43,738 nucleotides of DNA from Pelosinus propionicus DSM 13327 (GTDB taxonomy: Bacteria > Bacillota > Negativicutes > DSM-13327): positions 1-43,738 of the forward strand of contig NZ_FOTS01000043.1 in the NCBI RefSeq assembly GCF_900114615.1, in the 5' to 3' direction. Shown piece after piece: positions 34,896 through 43,738 of this stretch. The position numbers were made by a program, and so were the translations under genes. The notes under the pieces were generated by a model. It was not told where the DNA came from. It did not search any database and saw nothing but the letters and a program-made list of their open reading frames with translations. The first letter of the stretch is position 1. Every line of letters begins with the position of its first letter.

Positions 34896-36014
34896 ATGAA
34901 AATTGAAACAAAAGCAATTCATCTTGGGCATGAGATAGATCAAGAGACAGGTGCAATAGCACCTCCTATACATTTGTCAACAACCTTTGAACGTGACACA
35001 GATGGCAGTTATCCGCGTGGTCATGTTTACAGTCGTTTGAGCAATCCGAATCGAGATGCTTTGGAGAAGTGTTTGTGTGGTTTAGAAGGGGGAGAAGGAG
35101 CTGCTGCATTTTCCTCCGGTTTAGCAGCAATCTTGAATGTATTTCAAGCATTGCTTCCTGGAGACCATGTCGTTGTATCCCAGGACTTATACCATGGAAC
35201 TACGAGGATATTACAAGATATTTTAGTACCGTGGGGATTGCAGGTAAGTTATGTGGATGTAAATGATTTTTCTCAAGTTCGGGCAGTAATGAAAGCGAAT
35301 ACTAAGATAATCTATTTAGAAACTCCTTCGAATCCTTTATTAAAGATAACCGATATTTCTGCTTTATCAGCCATTGCTCATGAAGCAGGAGCCCTTTGCG
35401 TTTGTGATAATACTTGGCCAACGCCTATACTGCAAAGACCTTTGGAATTGGGGGCTGATATTGTTATCCATTCTACGACTAAATATTTCGGAGGGCATAG
35501 TGATGTTTTGGGTGGTGCTGTAATCAGTAAAATAAAAGATGCTTTTTTTGATAAAATTCGCATGCTGCAGCAAATCGGCGGAGCAGTTCCTGCACCGTTT
35601 GATTGCTGGCTAGTGTTACGGGGGATTCAGACCCTAAGCTGCCGTATGAAAAATCATTCAGAGAATGCGTTCGGGATTGCAAAATTTTTACAAAAACATC
35701 CTGGAATCCAGAAAGTACATTATCCAGGGCTAGTCGATCATCCAGGACATGATATTGTTTTGCGGCAGATGAGTCAATTTGGTGGTATGCTATCCTTCCA
35801 AATTCGGGGCAATAAAGAAGAAGCGTTAGCTTTTATTGGACGTTTAAAAATCATTAAACGAGCAACAAGCCTAGGAGGGGTAGAAAGTCTTATTGAACAT
35901 CGGGCTTCTATTGAGGGACCTCAAAGTAAAACCCCCGATAATTTACTCCGATTCTCAGTGGGACTGGAAAATATAGAGGATCTGATTGCCGATCTCAATG
36001 ATGCATTAGGATAA
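34896..36014 (+). CDS. Cys/Met metabolism PLP-dependent enzyme (cystathionine gamma-synthase/lyase type)
   Basis: A 372-residue fold-type I PLP enzyme. The PLP lysine is K196 in HSTTKYFGGHSDVLGG. Other family landmarks are SRLSNPNRDALEKCL, YLETPSNPLLKITD, CDNTW and the C-terminal SLGGVESLIEHRASI with RFSVGLENIEDLI. ATG 34896 has GAGGAGGATGGG upstream; the frame is open from 34830. The family includes cystathionine gamma-synthase, cystathionine lyases and methionine gamma-lyase, which cannot be told apart here. I see no SAM riboswitch in the 287-base upstream gap, only a weak hairpin near 34818-34842. Confidence 0.88.
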   Translation: MKIETKAIHLGHEIDQETGAIAPPIHLSTTFERDTDGSYPRGHVYSRLSNPNRDALEKCLCGLEGGEGAAAFSSGLAAILNVFQALLPGDHVVVSQDLYHGTTRILQDILVPWGLQVSYVDVNDFSQVRAVMKANTKIIYLETPSNPLLKITDISALSAIAHEAGALCVCDNTWPTPILQRPLELGADIVIHSTTKYFGGHSDVLGGAVISKIKDAFFDKIRMLQQIGGAVPAPFDCWLVLRGIQTLSCRMKNHSENAFGIAKFLQKHPGIQKVHYPGLVDHPGHDIVLRQMSQFGGMLSFQIRGNKEEALAFIGRLKIIKRATSLGGVESLIEHRASIEGPQSKTPDNLLRFSVGLENIEDLIADLNDALG

Positions 36015-36069
36015 ACTCTTTGGAGGATGTTGCTGCATTCTCTTTAGAAAACGTACTATTAAAATAGAA

Positions 36070-36119
36070 AATGTAATGAAGACGGGCTGTAAATCTACGC
36101 AGCCCGTCTTCATTACATT
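36070..36119. terminator. Bidirectional terminator with 20-bp stem
   Basis: Bases 36070-36089 and 36100-36119 are perfect inverted repeats with the core GAAGACGGGCTG. T-rich and A-rich flanks serve both strands, between the convergent PLP-enzyme and chemoreceptor genes. Confidence 0.85.
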
Positions 36120-36122
36120 TTG

Positions 36123-37823
36123 TTAAGCGATTTTAAAAGTAGAAGCTACTTCATTCAGATCTGTAGCAAGGGAGGCTAATGATTCAGCATTGGTGCGAAT
36201 TTCATTAATATTATTTTCCTGTTGATTAATGGTTTGTGCTACAACGCTGGTATCTGTAGAAGTCTGGTGAGCAACCGAGCTAATCCGCTGAATATGAGAT
36301 GCTACATTTTGGGTACTTGAGGCTGTTTCAGCAATGACTTGTGTGATCTGTTCAATACCTGATTTCACAACGGATAGTTTCTCATGAATTAAATCAAATT
36401 CTTTCTGCGTCAGATCAATCGATTCTTTCCCTTTGCCTACTTCCCAATTTGCTTTTTCTACCACTCCTACTGCAGTTGAAATTTCTTGACTCATAGAATT
36501 TATAATGAGTGCAATATCAGTAGTGGCAGTAGCTGACTGCTCAGCGAGCTTGCGAACCTCATCCGCTACTACCGCAAATCCTCTGCCTGCTTCACCAGCT
36601 CGCGCCGCTTCAATCGCTGCATTGAGAGCAAGAAGATTTGTCTGGGCAGCAATTGAGTTGATGACTTCTACGATACCTTTGATCTTGTCAGATGAATTAG
36701 AGATTTTATCCGTTGCAGTAGTGATTTCTACCATAGCAATGCTTACATTTTTATTCTGGCTGACCACGTTACTAAGTAATTCCATCCCTTTTTGGGCCTC
36801 ATTTACAGCGTTATTTGTATTGGTGCTTACTTCTAAAGCTTGCGTATTCATCTCTTCACTTCCAGCATTCATTCGTGCAAGAGTACCAGAGATATCGTCA
36901 ATGCTATGAGAATTTTCATTTGCACCTGCTGCAATTTCATCTACAGTAGAGGCAACAATAGAGACAGAAGCGGTGTATTCTTCTACAGTTGCGTTTAATT
37001 CTTGACTGGAAGAGGATAGCGTGTCTGTACTCAACTGAAGGGTAGTGACCATTTTTTTTAGGTTGTTTTTCATGAGGACAATTTCTTTGTTCATATCGCC
37101 GATTTCATCATTTATGGTTGAAGTAATATCGGCAGTGCTTAAATCAAAATGAGCGATATTACTTAATGCTTCTTTTAAGTGATTTAATCGACGGCTCATA
37201 TGATTACTGTACCAGAAGAGTAGTCCAATTACGAGAAGAAGAACGACTATATTAGCTACGACTGCAAATGAATTTTGGAATTTTACACTTGCATCAATAT
37301 AAGTTGTTTGTTCTTTAATAATACCATCTTGCACTGTAAATAAATTTTCAAAGTCTTTATCAAGGTCCTCTGAGGTTTTTACCATGAACTTGATTTGTTT
37401 TGCCATTTCAGGTCTATCTCCAGCTTTTTGCGCAATAATAATTTTATCACTATAATCGCGGAAGTGAATCACATTAGCAAGAGTTTGATCTGCAGCCGTT
37501 TGGGCGGCAGTATTGGCAGCTGCTTTACGATAGGCTGTCAGCAAGTTGATCACTTCAGCAATTTCAATGCGATACGCATTTTCATACTGTGTGTCATTGT
37601 ATTGCGTATATTTTAAGCGATCAATGCGAGCCCGCTGTAGCTGAGCAAAGGCTTCACGAATTTGAAAAGCTTCTGGAATACTGTAGGATTGAACTTTTTC
37701 TACCCTATTTCCCATATCACTGAATTTGTAAGAAGAAAAAAGAGATAACGCGATTAATAGAACAACCGAAATTAGAAAAATACCTAAAAGTTGAAATTTG
37801 ATTGACCATCTTCTTGTTTCCAT
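36123..37823 (-). CDS. Methyl-accepting chemotaxis protein (four-helix-bundle sensor)
   Basis: A 566-residue chemoreceptor. TM1 is about residues 11-30. The sensor part (about 31-185) looks like a 4HB_MCP domain ([24 protein letters not shown]). TM2 is about 188-207, followed by HAMP and the signalling domain with the tip [30 protein letters not shown] lies upstream of ATG 37823. A long hairpin (37861-37909) lies about 40 bases before the start. The ligand cannot be told from sequence. It differs from the 8584 receptor in the sensor region. Confidence 0.92.
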   Translation of the reverse strand: METRRWSIKFQLLGIFLISVVLLIALSLFSSYKFSDMGNRVEKVQSYSIPEAFQIREAFAQLQRARIDRLKYTQYNDTQYENAYRIEIAEVINLLTAYRKAAANTAAQTAADQTLANVIHFRDYSDKIIIAQKAGDRPEMAKQIKFMVKTSEDLDKDFENLFTVQDGIIKEQTTYIDASVKFQNSFAVVANIVVLLLVIGLLFWYSNHMSRRLNHLKEALSNIAHFDLSTADITSTINDEIGDMNKEIVLMKNNLKKMVTTLQLSTDTLSSSSQELNATVEEYTASVSIVASTVDEIAAGANENSHSIDDISGTLARMNAGSEEMNTQALEVSTNTNNAVNEAQKGMELLSNVVSQNKNVSIAMVEITTATDKISNSSDKIKGIVEVINSIAAQTNLLALNAAIEAARAGEAGRGFAVVADEVRKLAEQSATATTDIALIINSMSQEISTAVGVVEKANWEVGKGKESIDLTQKEFDLIHEKLSVVKSGIEQITQVIAETASSTQNVASHIQRISSVAHQTSTDTSVVAQTINQQENNINEIRTNAESLASLATDLNEVASTFKIA

Positions 37824-37860
37824 ACATTTACCCCTAACGAAATTATTTTCTTACAGTGCC

Positions 37861-37909
37861 TTTTTCAACCAGCATATTGAGAGAGGTTCTCAGTATGCTG
37901 GTTGAAAAA
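37861..37909 (-). promoter_or_regulatory. Long inverted repeat in the chemoreceptor upstream region
   Basis: TTTTTCAACCAGCATA (37861-37876) and TATGCTGGTTGAAAAA (37894-37909) are perfect arms; TGAGA/TCTCA inside extends the stem past one mismatch. It lies 40-90 bases before the chemoreceptor start. The outer pairs are A-T, so a U-tract is part of the stem and it does not look like a simple terminator. It may be an operator or a 5'-leader hairpin. The rest of the gap 37824-38250 shows one candidate promoter and no ORF. Confidence 0.45.
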
Positions 37910-38051
37910 ATAACCATTTAAGCTAGTAAGCAGGCTGGTTTATAGTTAATTTAACCAATAAAATCATTTTCTGTCAATAAAAAATGTAAACTTGCAAAAA
38001 AATAAAAAGGTAATTAATCACCAACAAAAGTCAAATAGTCAAATAAAAACA

Positions 38052-38081
38052 TTGACTTTTGATAAAGGAAATTGGTAAAAT
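38052..38081 (+). promoter_or_regulatory. Candidate sigma-A promoter for the dnaJ-clpB unit
   Basis: TTGACT (38052-38057), 18 bases, TAAAAT (38076-38081). It lies about 165 bases before the dnaJ-like start. No CIRCE or HAIR element was found near it. Confidence 0.4.
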
Positions 38082-38250
38082 ATTATTAAATGATAAGGTT
38101 AATACTAGATGGTAAATATAATATTCATTGATTAAGATCAAAGAATATCGCCTCAATTTAGAATATAGTATAAAGACTATAATTGAAGCAATTTGATTTA
38201 AACTGCTGTAAAAATAAATTTGCAGCTTACAAAGAAGGTAGGTGATAGGT

Positions 38251-39249
38251 ATGAAATTTATTGACTATTATGAAGTTTTAGGTGTGCCAAAGACTGCAAC
38301 TGATAAAGAAATAAAAACGGCATATCGTAAACTAGCCAGGCAGTATCATCCTGATGTGCAAAAAGGGAAAGAAAAGAAAGAAGCTGAAGAAAAGTTTAAA
38401 GAAATTAACGAGGCATATGAAGTATTGGGTGATGCTTCTAATCGGGAAAAGTATGATAAATTAGGGAAAAACTGGCGGATGGGACAAGAATTTCAACCAC
38501 CACCTAATGCTGGATATCAGACGTATCATATGGATGGAATGGATGATTTTGGTTTTAGCGATTTTTTCTCATCCATTTTTGGGCAAGAGTTTTCTAGCCG
38601 GCGAGGTGGATATGGGAGAGATTATGAGGCAAAGCAGCCTAGATATGAAGGAGACGATGTGGAAGCCACAATTAGCCTGACAATGGAAGAGCTGATGGCG
38701 GGAGCAGAGAAAGAAGTCCAAATTGATGTACCAGTTATTTGTGCTGCCTGTGGTGGCCAGCGTTTTACCAGCAGGGGTATATGCAGTACCTGTAAGGGAG
38801 CAGGATCTACGGAAGAGCATAAAAAGCTAAAGGTGAAAATTCCTGGTAAGTCTTATCCTGGTACGATATTACGTCTAAAAGGAATGGGGGGGAAAGGTTC
38901 AAATGCTGGTTCAAATGGTGATTTGTATCTTCATGCAGCGATGAAATCCCAGTCTAATTGGCGTGTTATCAATCAGATTGACGTAGAGGGCGATTTGACG
39001 ATTTATCCGGAACAAGCTGTTTTAGGTGATCTGGTTTCCGTACGTACTCCATCAGGCATAGTTGAGGTGAAGATTCAGCCAGGAACTGGCTCTGGCCAGA
39101 AACTTCGTTTAAAAGATAGAGGATTTAAGAAAAATGCAACGTTGGGAGATTTGTATATAAAAATACAGATTGATGTTCCTAGAGATCAAAAAAAGGAAGA
39201 AATAGAGCTTTATAAACAGATTTATGCTTTGCGCCACAAAGAAACATGA
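38251..39249 (+). CDS. DnaJ-like co-chaperone with a reduced zinc region
   Basis: A 332-residue J-domain protein. The J domain is residues 1-70 with HPD at 33-35. A G/F-type stretch (about 75-125) follows, then a shortened cysteine region with just two CxxC pairs (CAACGG and CSTCKGAG), then the two C-terminal substrate domains. Canonical DnaJ has four CxxCxGxG repeats and CbpA has none, so this is intermediate. ATG 38251 follows GGTAGGTG; GTG 38242 is in frame. It lies 40 bases before clpB, so it probably works with DnaK and the ClpB disaggregase. Confidence 0.88.
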   Translation: MKFIDYYEVLGVPKTATDKEIKTAYRKLARQYHPDVQKGKEKKEAEEKFKEINEAYEVLGDASNREKYDKLGKNWRMGQEFQPPPNAGYQTYHMDGMDDFGFSDFFSSIFGQEFSSRRGGYGRDYEAKQPRYEGDDVEATISLTMEELMAGAEKEVQIDVPVICAACGGQRFTSRGICSTCKGAGSTEEHKKLKVKIPGKSYPGTILRLKGMGGKGSNAGSNGDLYLHAAMKSQSNWRVINQIDVEGDLTIYPEQAVLGDLVSVRTPSGIVEVKIQPGTGSGQKLRLKDRGFKKNATLGDLYIKIQIDVPRDQKKEEIELYKQIYALRHKET

Positions 39250-39289
39250 TTAAGGCTGTTCTGTTTGTTATATAGAGGAGGTAGACATT

Positions 39290-41869
39290 ATGAATCAAGA
39301 GCAATACACGCAAAAGGCATTAGCTGCCCTTTCAGAAGCGCAGCAGCTAACCGCGCTGCATTACCAGCAAGAAGTAAGTACCAGGCATTTATTATTAGCA
39401 TTAGTCAAAGAGGACGATGGCATGATTGGGCAGATTTTGTCCCAATCGCAAATTGATGTTAAACTTTTAAAGGCCAAAGTAGAGAAATTAATCACGAATC
39501 AGCCTTCTATTCGAGGTCAAGAAGGCAGTCTGCGAATGAATACAGCAATGATTCGAGTGTTAGGTTTAGCGGAGAAAACTGCAACTGGTATGAAGGATCA
39601 ATTTATTAGTACAGAACATCTATTATTAGCTATTGTAGAAGATGGTGACAGTGACGTGGTGGAATTCTGCAGGGAATTTGGACTGCATCGCAGCCGTATT
39701 CAGCAGATTGTAAAAGAATATCGTCAAGGACAGCGGATTACCAGTGACAATCCGGAAGAAGGTTACCAAGCATTATCAAAATATGGACGGGATTTGACCG
39801 AGATGGCTAAACAGGGAAAATTGGATCCTGTTATTGGCCGAGATGAAGAAATTCGCAGAGCAATAGAAATACTATCCCGCCGTACCAAAAATAATCCTGT
39901 TCTGATCGGTGAACCTGGAGTTGGCAAGACAGCGATTGTAGAGGGATTAGCTCGGCGCATTGTTGCTGGGGATGTGCCAGAAACACTGAAGAATAAAAGT
40001 TTATATTCCCTGGATCTTAGCTCCTTAGTGGCTGGTGCCAAATATAGGGGTGAGTTTGAGGAACGATTGAAAAATGTCTTAAATGAAATTGTTAAATCAG
40101 AGGGAAAAATTCTTTTGTTTATTGATGAACTTCATACCGTAGTGGGAGCTGGTGCTGCGGAAGGAGCCATGGATGCAGGCAATATTTTAAAGCCTATGCT
40201 TGCAAGAGGTGAACTTCGTTGTATTGGCGCTACCACTTTGAATGAATATCGTAAACATATTGAAAAAGATGCTGCTTTAGAGCGCCGTTTTCAACCAGTT
40301 CTTGTTGATCAGCCTACAGTAGAGGATACGATTTCGATATTAAGAGGCTTAAAAGAACGCTATGAAATTCATCATGGTGTTCGAATCAAAGACAGTGCTC
40401 TAGTGTCGGCAGCTGTACTGTCAGATCGGTACATTTCCGATCGCTTCTTGCCTGACAAAGCGATTGACTTGGTAGATGAGGCTGGTGCGAAATTACGTAC
40501 AGAAATTGATTCGATGCCTAGTGAGCTAGATGAGATATTGCGCCGGGTAATGCAGCTTGAAATTGAGGAACAAGCTCTTAAAAAAGAGAGTGATGCTTCT
40601 TCCTCGGAAAAACTGAATACGATTCAAGAAGAATTAAAAAATCTGCGCCAAGAAACAGATGTACTGAAAGTTCAGTGGCAGGGAGAAAAGGAAGCTATAC
40701 TGCGCCTGCGTGGTTTGAAAAAAGAAATTGAATCTGTTAAAGCCGAGATGGAGACTGCAGAAAGGGCTTATGATCTTACTCATTTGGCAGAGCTCAAATA
40801 CGGTAAGCTGCCAGAGTTAGAAGCACGGTTAAAAAATGAGGATGAATTACTAAGTAAAAAGCATAATGATAAAGTCCTGTTAAAAGAGGAAGTCGGTGAA
40901 GATGATATCGCTAAGATTGTTAGCCGCTGGACGGGGATTCCGGTTAGTCGCATGTTAGCGGGAGAGCGAGAAAAACTGGCGAACTTAGAAAGCATTTTAC
41001 ATTCAAGAGTTGTAGGACAGGATGATGCTGTGCAGGCTGTAAGCGAAGCCATCATCAGAGCAAGGGCAGGGGTGAAGGACCCGAATCGTCCAATTGGATC
41101 TTTTATCTTTCTTGGCCCAACAGGTGTTGGCAAAACGGAATTGGCTAAAACGCTGGCAGAAGTATTATTTGATGACGAGCGCAGCATGATCCGTGTAGAC
41201 ATGAGTGAATATATGGAGAAACATACCGTAGCGCGCTTAATTGGTGCTCCTCCGGGTTATGTTGGTCATGATGAAGGGGGGCAATTAACAGAAGCTGTAC
41301 GCCGTCGTCCTTATAGCGTAATTTTACTGGACGAAATTGAAAAAGCGCATAGCGATGTATTTAATGTGCTGCTGCAAATATTAGACGATGGACGGCTAAC
41401 AGATGGTAAAGGCAGGACTGTCAATTTTAAAAATACGGTTGTTATCATGACCTCCAACTTAGGATCGGCTGAAATCTTGCAAAATGAGTTCGAGAGGGCT
41501 AAAGAAAAAGTACTTAGCATGCTCAAATCTCATTTCAGACCTGAATTCTTGAACCGCATTGACGATATTATTGTCTTTAATGCTCTATCTGAGCAGCAAG
41601 TTAGTAAAATTGCTGGAATTCTATTGGAAAGCTTAAATAAGCGCTTGCAAAAGCAGATGAATATTACTTTGGTATGGGATGAGGCTGTCTTGACATTATT
41701 ATCTAAGAAAGGATATGATTCTGCATTTGGTGCTCGACCGCTGCGCCGCCAAATCAGCAGGTCTATCGAAACCGAATTAAGTAAAAAAATAGTCCGTGGT
41801 GAAATCATGGAAGGCAATACAGTTACGCTGAAAGCGCAGGATGGTACAATCATCTTGAGCCCGTTATAA
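39290..41869 (+). CDS. clpB: ClpB protein disaggregase
   Basis: An 859-residue Hsp100 ATPase, a normal length for ClpB. The N domain (about 1-145, two Clp_N repeats) is followed by AAA+ domain 1 (Walker A GEPGVGKT at 207). A coiled-coil middle domain comes next (about 400-520, with IEEQALKKE to [16 protein letters not shown]-like heptads). AAA+ domain 2 (Walker A GPTGVGKT at 609) and the D2-small domain (GARPLRRQI) close the protein. Presence of the middle domain separates it from ClpA and ClpC. ATG 39290 follows GAGGAGG. It rescues aggregated proteins with DnaK/DnaJ, and the upstream co-chaperone is its natural partner. Confidence 0.95.
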   Translation: MNQEQYTQKALAALSEAQQLTALHYQQEVSTRHLLLALVKEDDGMIGQILSQSQIDVKLLKAKVEKLITNQPSIRGQEGSLRMNTAMIRVLGLAEKTATGMKDQFISTEHLLLAIVEDGDSDVVEFCREFGLHRSRIQQIVKEYRQGQRITSDNPEEGYQALSKYGRDLTEMAKQGKLDPVIGRDEEIRRAIEILSRRTKNNPVLIGEPGVGKTAIVEGLARRIVAGDVPETLKNKSLYSLDLSSLVAGAKYRGEFEERLKNVLNEIVKSEGKILLFIDELHTVVGAGAAEGAMDAGNILKPMLARGELRCIGATTLNEYRKHIEKDAALERRFQPVLVDQPTVEDTISILRGLKERYEIHHGVRIKDSALVSAAVLSDRYISDRFLPDKAIDLVDEAGAKLRTEIDSMPSELDEILRRVMQLEIEEQALKKESDASSSEKLNTIQEELKNLRQETDVLKVQWQGEKEAILRLRGLKKEIESVKAEMETAERAYDLTHLAELKYGKLPELEARLKNEDELLSKKHNDKVLLKEEVGEDDIAKIVSRWTGIPVSRMLAGEREKLANLESILHSRVVGQDDAVQAVSEAIIRARAGVKDPNRPIGSFIFLGPTGVGKTELAKTLAEVLFDDERSMIRVDMSEYMEKHTVARLIGAPPGYVGHDEGGQLTEAVRRRPYSVILLDEIEKAHSDVFNVLLQILDDGRLTDGKGRTVNFKNTVVIMTSNLGSAEILQNEFERAKEKVLSMLKSHFRPEFLNRIDDIIVFNALSEQQVSKIAGILLESLNKRLQKQMNITLVWDEAVLTLLSKKGYDSAFGARPLRRQISRSIETELSKKIVRGEIMEGNTVTLKAQDGTIILSPL

Positions 41870-41885
41870 AAGTTGTATGTCTTTA

Positions 41886-41935
41886 AAAATAATAAACTTC
41901 TGCAAAGTTTTCTTTGCAGGAGTTTATTATTTTAT
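41886..41935 (+). terminator. Intrinsic terminator of the dnaJ-clpB unit
   Basis: AAAATAATAAACT (41886-41898) and the inner CTGCAAAG pair with CTTTGCAG and AGTTTATTATTTT (41921-41933). A T-run lies at the 3' end of the stem. Confidence 0.8.
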
Positions 41936-41985
41936 GGTAAATAGAATGAAGTATTAGCGTCATCATCCAAACAGGAGGAGTGAGC

Positions 41986-42891
41986 ATGCCGGTTACATTA
42001 GAAGGTAAGTTAGTAATTGCCATATCTTCACGTGCTCTTTTTGACTTAGATGCAAGTAATAAAATTTTCGAAGAGGATGGAGAAGAGCAGTATACCAAAT
42101 ATCAAATTGAACATGAAAATGAGCTGCTGAATCATGGAGTAGCTTTTCCATTAATAAAACGTCTGCTGAAGCTGCGAGATCCTGAGACAGGAGAACCTAT
42201 GGTAGAAATTATTCTAATTTCTAAAAATGATCCTAATACTGGATTGAGAGTTTTTAATTCTATAGAGCAGCATCAATTAGATATTACCAGAGCTGCATTT
42301 ACTAGGGGACGTTCTCCTTATAAATATTTAAAAGCTTTTAAAGCGGATTTGTTTTTATCTGCTAATCCTGAGGATGTAGCACTTGCTCTTGCAAATGGGC
42401 ATGCCAGTGCTACTATTTATGCAGGAACCTATGCAAAGCAAGACGATGATATGGAAGAGATTCGTGTTGCTTTTGATGGTGATGCAGTTATATTTAGTGA
42501 TGAAGCAGAAAAAATATATCAGAAGCTGGGTTTAGAAGAATTCAAAAAACATGAAGCGGAAAAAAGTGAAATACCCCTTTTACCTGGTCCCTTCATGTCT
42601 TTTTTGACAGCCTTAAATAATGTGCAGAAGGCTAATAAAGATAAGAAGAAGACAATACGAACGGCACTTGTTACAGCGCGAAATGCGCCTGCTCATAAAA
42701 GAGCAATTAAGACATTACGATCATGGGGAATCACAGTGGATGAAGCTTTCTTTTTAGGTGGATTGGATAAAGCTGCGATTTTAGAAAGCTTTAATCCCCA
42801 TATCTTTTTTGATGACCAGCACACCTATTGTATTAATGCATCAAAAGTAGTACCAACTGGACATGTTCCAAGCGGTGTAGCTAACAGTTAA
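41986..42891 (+). CDS. 5'-nucleotidase (cytosolic NT5C1-like family)
   Basis: A 301-residue protein of the 5'-nucleotidase family related to eukaryotic cytosolic 5'-nucleotidase I. Recognisable segments are LVIAISSRALFDLDASNKIF near the N-terminus, EIILISKNDPNTGLRVFNSI, RIAFDGDA-like RVAFDGDAVIFSDEAE and the C-terminal FFDDQHTY. The DLD and FDGD acidic motifs are the likely phosphate/metal-binding residues. ATG 41986 has AGGAGGAG upstream. It removes phosphate from nucleoside monophosphates; the preferred base is unknown. It is followed at 70 bases by the AhpD-like gene, so these may be cotranscribed. Confidence 0.85.
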   Translation: MPVTLEGKLVIAISSRALFDLDASNKIFEEDGEEQYTKYQIEHENELLNHGVAFPLIKRLLKLRDPETGEPMVEIILISKNDPNTGLRVFNSIEQHQLDITRAAFTRGRSPYKYLKAFKADLFLSANPEDVALALANGHASATIYAGTYAKQDDDMEEIRVAFDGDAVIFSDEAEKIYQKLGLEEFKKHEAEKSEIPLLPGPFMSFLTALNNVQKANKDKKKTIRTALVTARNAPAHKRAIKTLRSWGITVDEAFFLGGLDKAAILESFNPHIFFDDQHTYCINASKVVPTGHVPSGVANS

Positions 42892-42962
42892 GATGATCGA
42901 AACATATAAAGCAAGAAAACCTAAAGCACTAAAAAGAAATACTTCATATAGGAGGATAAAAA

Positions 42963-43283
42963 ATGAGTGATAAATTATTAATCAGTAATGCCTTTCAGAC
43001 TTTTTTGACAGAGGCTCCAGAATATCATAAGGTCTGGATGGAGACGGTACAAAAGTGGGGTGCAGCAAGTCAGCTCGATAGGAAAACAGAAACGCTCTCT
43101 TATTTATCTGTATTAGCTGTATTGAGGCTGGAAGGCGGTCTGCCTTTTCACGTAAAACAAGCGAAAGCAGCAGGAGCGACCAGAGAAGAAGTCATAAGTG
43201 CGATTCTAGTAGGACTGCCAGCAGCAGGAAATGTGGTGATCCAATCCTTACCAATTGCTTTAAATGCCTATGATCAGGATTAA
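42963..43283 (+). CDS. Carboxymuconolactone decarboxylase/AhpD-like protein without the CxxC pair
   Basis: A 106-residue all-helical protein of the carboxymuconolactone decarboxylase family. The core is GGLPFHVKQAKAAGATREEVISAILVGLPAAGN. In peroxidase-active AhpD members the segment before the conserved His carries CxxC; here it reads EGGLPFHV with no Cys anywhere in the chain. Redox activity of the AhpD type is therefore unlikely. ATG 42963 follows AGGAGG. Function unknown. Confidence 0.82.
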   Translation: MSDKLLISNAFQTFLTEAPEYHKVWMETVQKWGAASQLDRKTETLSYLSVLAVLRLEGGLPFHVKQAKAAGATREEVISAILVGLPAAGNVVIQSLPIALNAYDQD

Positions 43284-43386
43284 GAGTATTTCCTGATAAA
43301 GCAGCTTATCGAATATCGGTCTAGGATTAGAAAGCAAGCTAGATCAAATTGGGATTCATTCATCCTCAGCCTTAAAAATGCTAAAA

Positions 43387-43738
43387 GGGGCTGTCGCATT
43401 AAGCCAGCCTCCAAAAGCAACAAAAAACGGCAACTGACAAGAGTCAGAAGCCGTTTTTTGTTGTAAAATCAAATTTATGACGAAAAAGAATTTACAACCA
43501 GATTATACAGTAAACGAGGATACCTATCAACTATTTCTTCTGCCCATGGATATTGGCGAAATGATCCCGGCAGAAGATTCGGTACGCTTACTCAACGCGG
43601 TAATGGAAGGGATGGATTACAGAAAATTGTACGCCGCGTACTCTCGCATGGGGAGAATCGAGAAATCACCGAAACGGTTGTTTAAAGTTCTCGTGTATGG
43701 ATACATGAACGGCATCTACTCCAGCCGTAAACTAGAAC
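43387..43738 (+). mobile_element. IS1182-like insertion sequence, right copy, cut by the window end
   Basis: The tip GGGGCTGTCGCATTAAGCC starts at 43387 and the first 95 bases are the exact inverted match of 1-95. The hairpin at 43419-43462 (AACAAAAAACGGC paired with GCCGTTTTTTGTT, with inner CTGAC/GTCAG) lies between the tip and the transposase ATG, where it could block read-through from outside promoters. The transposase gene then runs off the window. Target duplications cannot be checked because the other ends are missing. Confidence 0.82.
43477..43738 (+). CDS. IS1182-family transposase, N-terminal part
   Basis: The first 87 codons of a DDE transposase, read from ATG 43477. The protein starts MTKKNLQPDYTVNEDTYQLF and contains SVRLLNAVMEGMDYRKLYAAY and KVLVYGYMNGIYSSRKLE, the N-terminal hallmark of IS1182/InsH-like transposases. 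The catalytic domain is outside the window. The gene is incomplete only because the sequence stops. Confidence 0.85.
   Translation, partial: MTKKNLQPDYTVNEDTYQLFLLPMDIGEMIPAEDSVRLLNAVMEGMDYRKLYAAYSRMGRIEKSPKRLFKVLVYGYMNGIYSSRKLE

Overview
The window looks like an AT-rich, low-GC Firmicute with a diderm envelope, most likely Negativicutes (Sporomusaceae, Pelosinus-like). This is inferred from an isoleucine T-box before ilvB, sigma-A promoters and strong GGAGG ribosome sites, together with an lpxA-like lipid A gene and a Spy/CpxP-like periplasmic protein. Anaerobic acyl-CoA metabolism with ferredoxin-fused EtfA fits the same picture. No tRNA, rRNA, CRISPR array or phage gene was seen.

Layout. 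(1) 1-95 and 43387-43738 are two inverted ends of the same IS1182-like element, so the window is bracketed by one repeat. (2) 286-8492 is a C4 acyl-CoA operon: CoA-transferase, thiolase, acyl-CoA dehydrogenase, EtfB, ferredoxin-EtfA, 3-hydroxybutyryl-CoA dehydrogenase and crotonase. It starts at a sigma-54 promoter and is punctuated by intercistronic hairpins. (3) 8584-14871 holds a chemoreceptor, then (minus strand) a GntP-type permease and a MaoC hydratase driven by a second, near-identical sigma-54 promoter, then a CBS-CBS-PAS-PAS-AAA+-Fis sigma-54 activator. I read blocks 2 and 3 as one regulon for uptake, activation and oxidation or disproportionation of a C4 acid such as (R)-3-hydroxybutyrate, crotonate or butyrate. 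(4) 14911-21712 carries a small unknown protein behind a consensus promoter, an ABC-F ATPase, a DUF885 peptidase-like protein and T-box-ilvB-ilvH. (5) 21767-24117 carries a UPF0756 membrane protein, a TetR regulator with two matching operators, and a frameshifted radical SAM gene. (6) 24337-28423 is a second acd-etfB-etfA-crt module, paralogous to the core of block 2 but without CoA-transferase, thiolase or dehydrogenase, followed by a convergent MarR gene. (7) 29145-37823 is a mixed region: a response regulator whose phospho-acceptor Asp is Tyr, a Spy/CpxP-like protein, lpxA, a nitroreductase, a GNAT/YoaP protein, two divergent CBO0543-like membrane proteins, a Cys/Met PLP enzyme and a second chemoreceptor. 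(8) 38251-43283 is dnaJ-like, clpB, a 5'-nucleotidase and an AhpD-like protein.

Most genes belong to known families. The points worth following are the sigma-54 regulon with its candidate enhancer motif, the duplicated Etf/dehydrogenase module, the Tyr51 response regulator, the paired TetR operators with an apparently leaderless tetR, the broken radical SAM gene, and an 87-bp REP-like palindrome with a decayed relative about 11 kb away. I found no clear evidence of a wholly new defence or mobile system.
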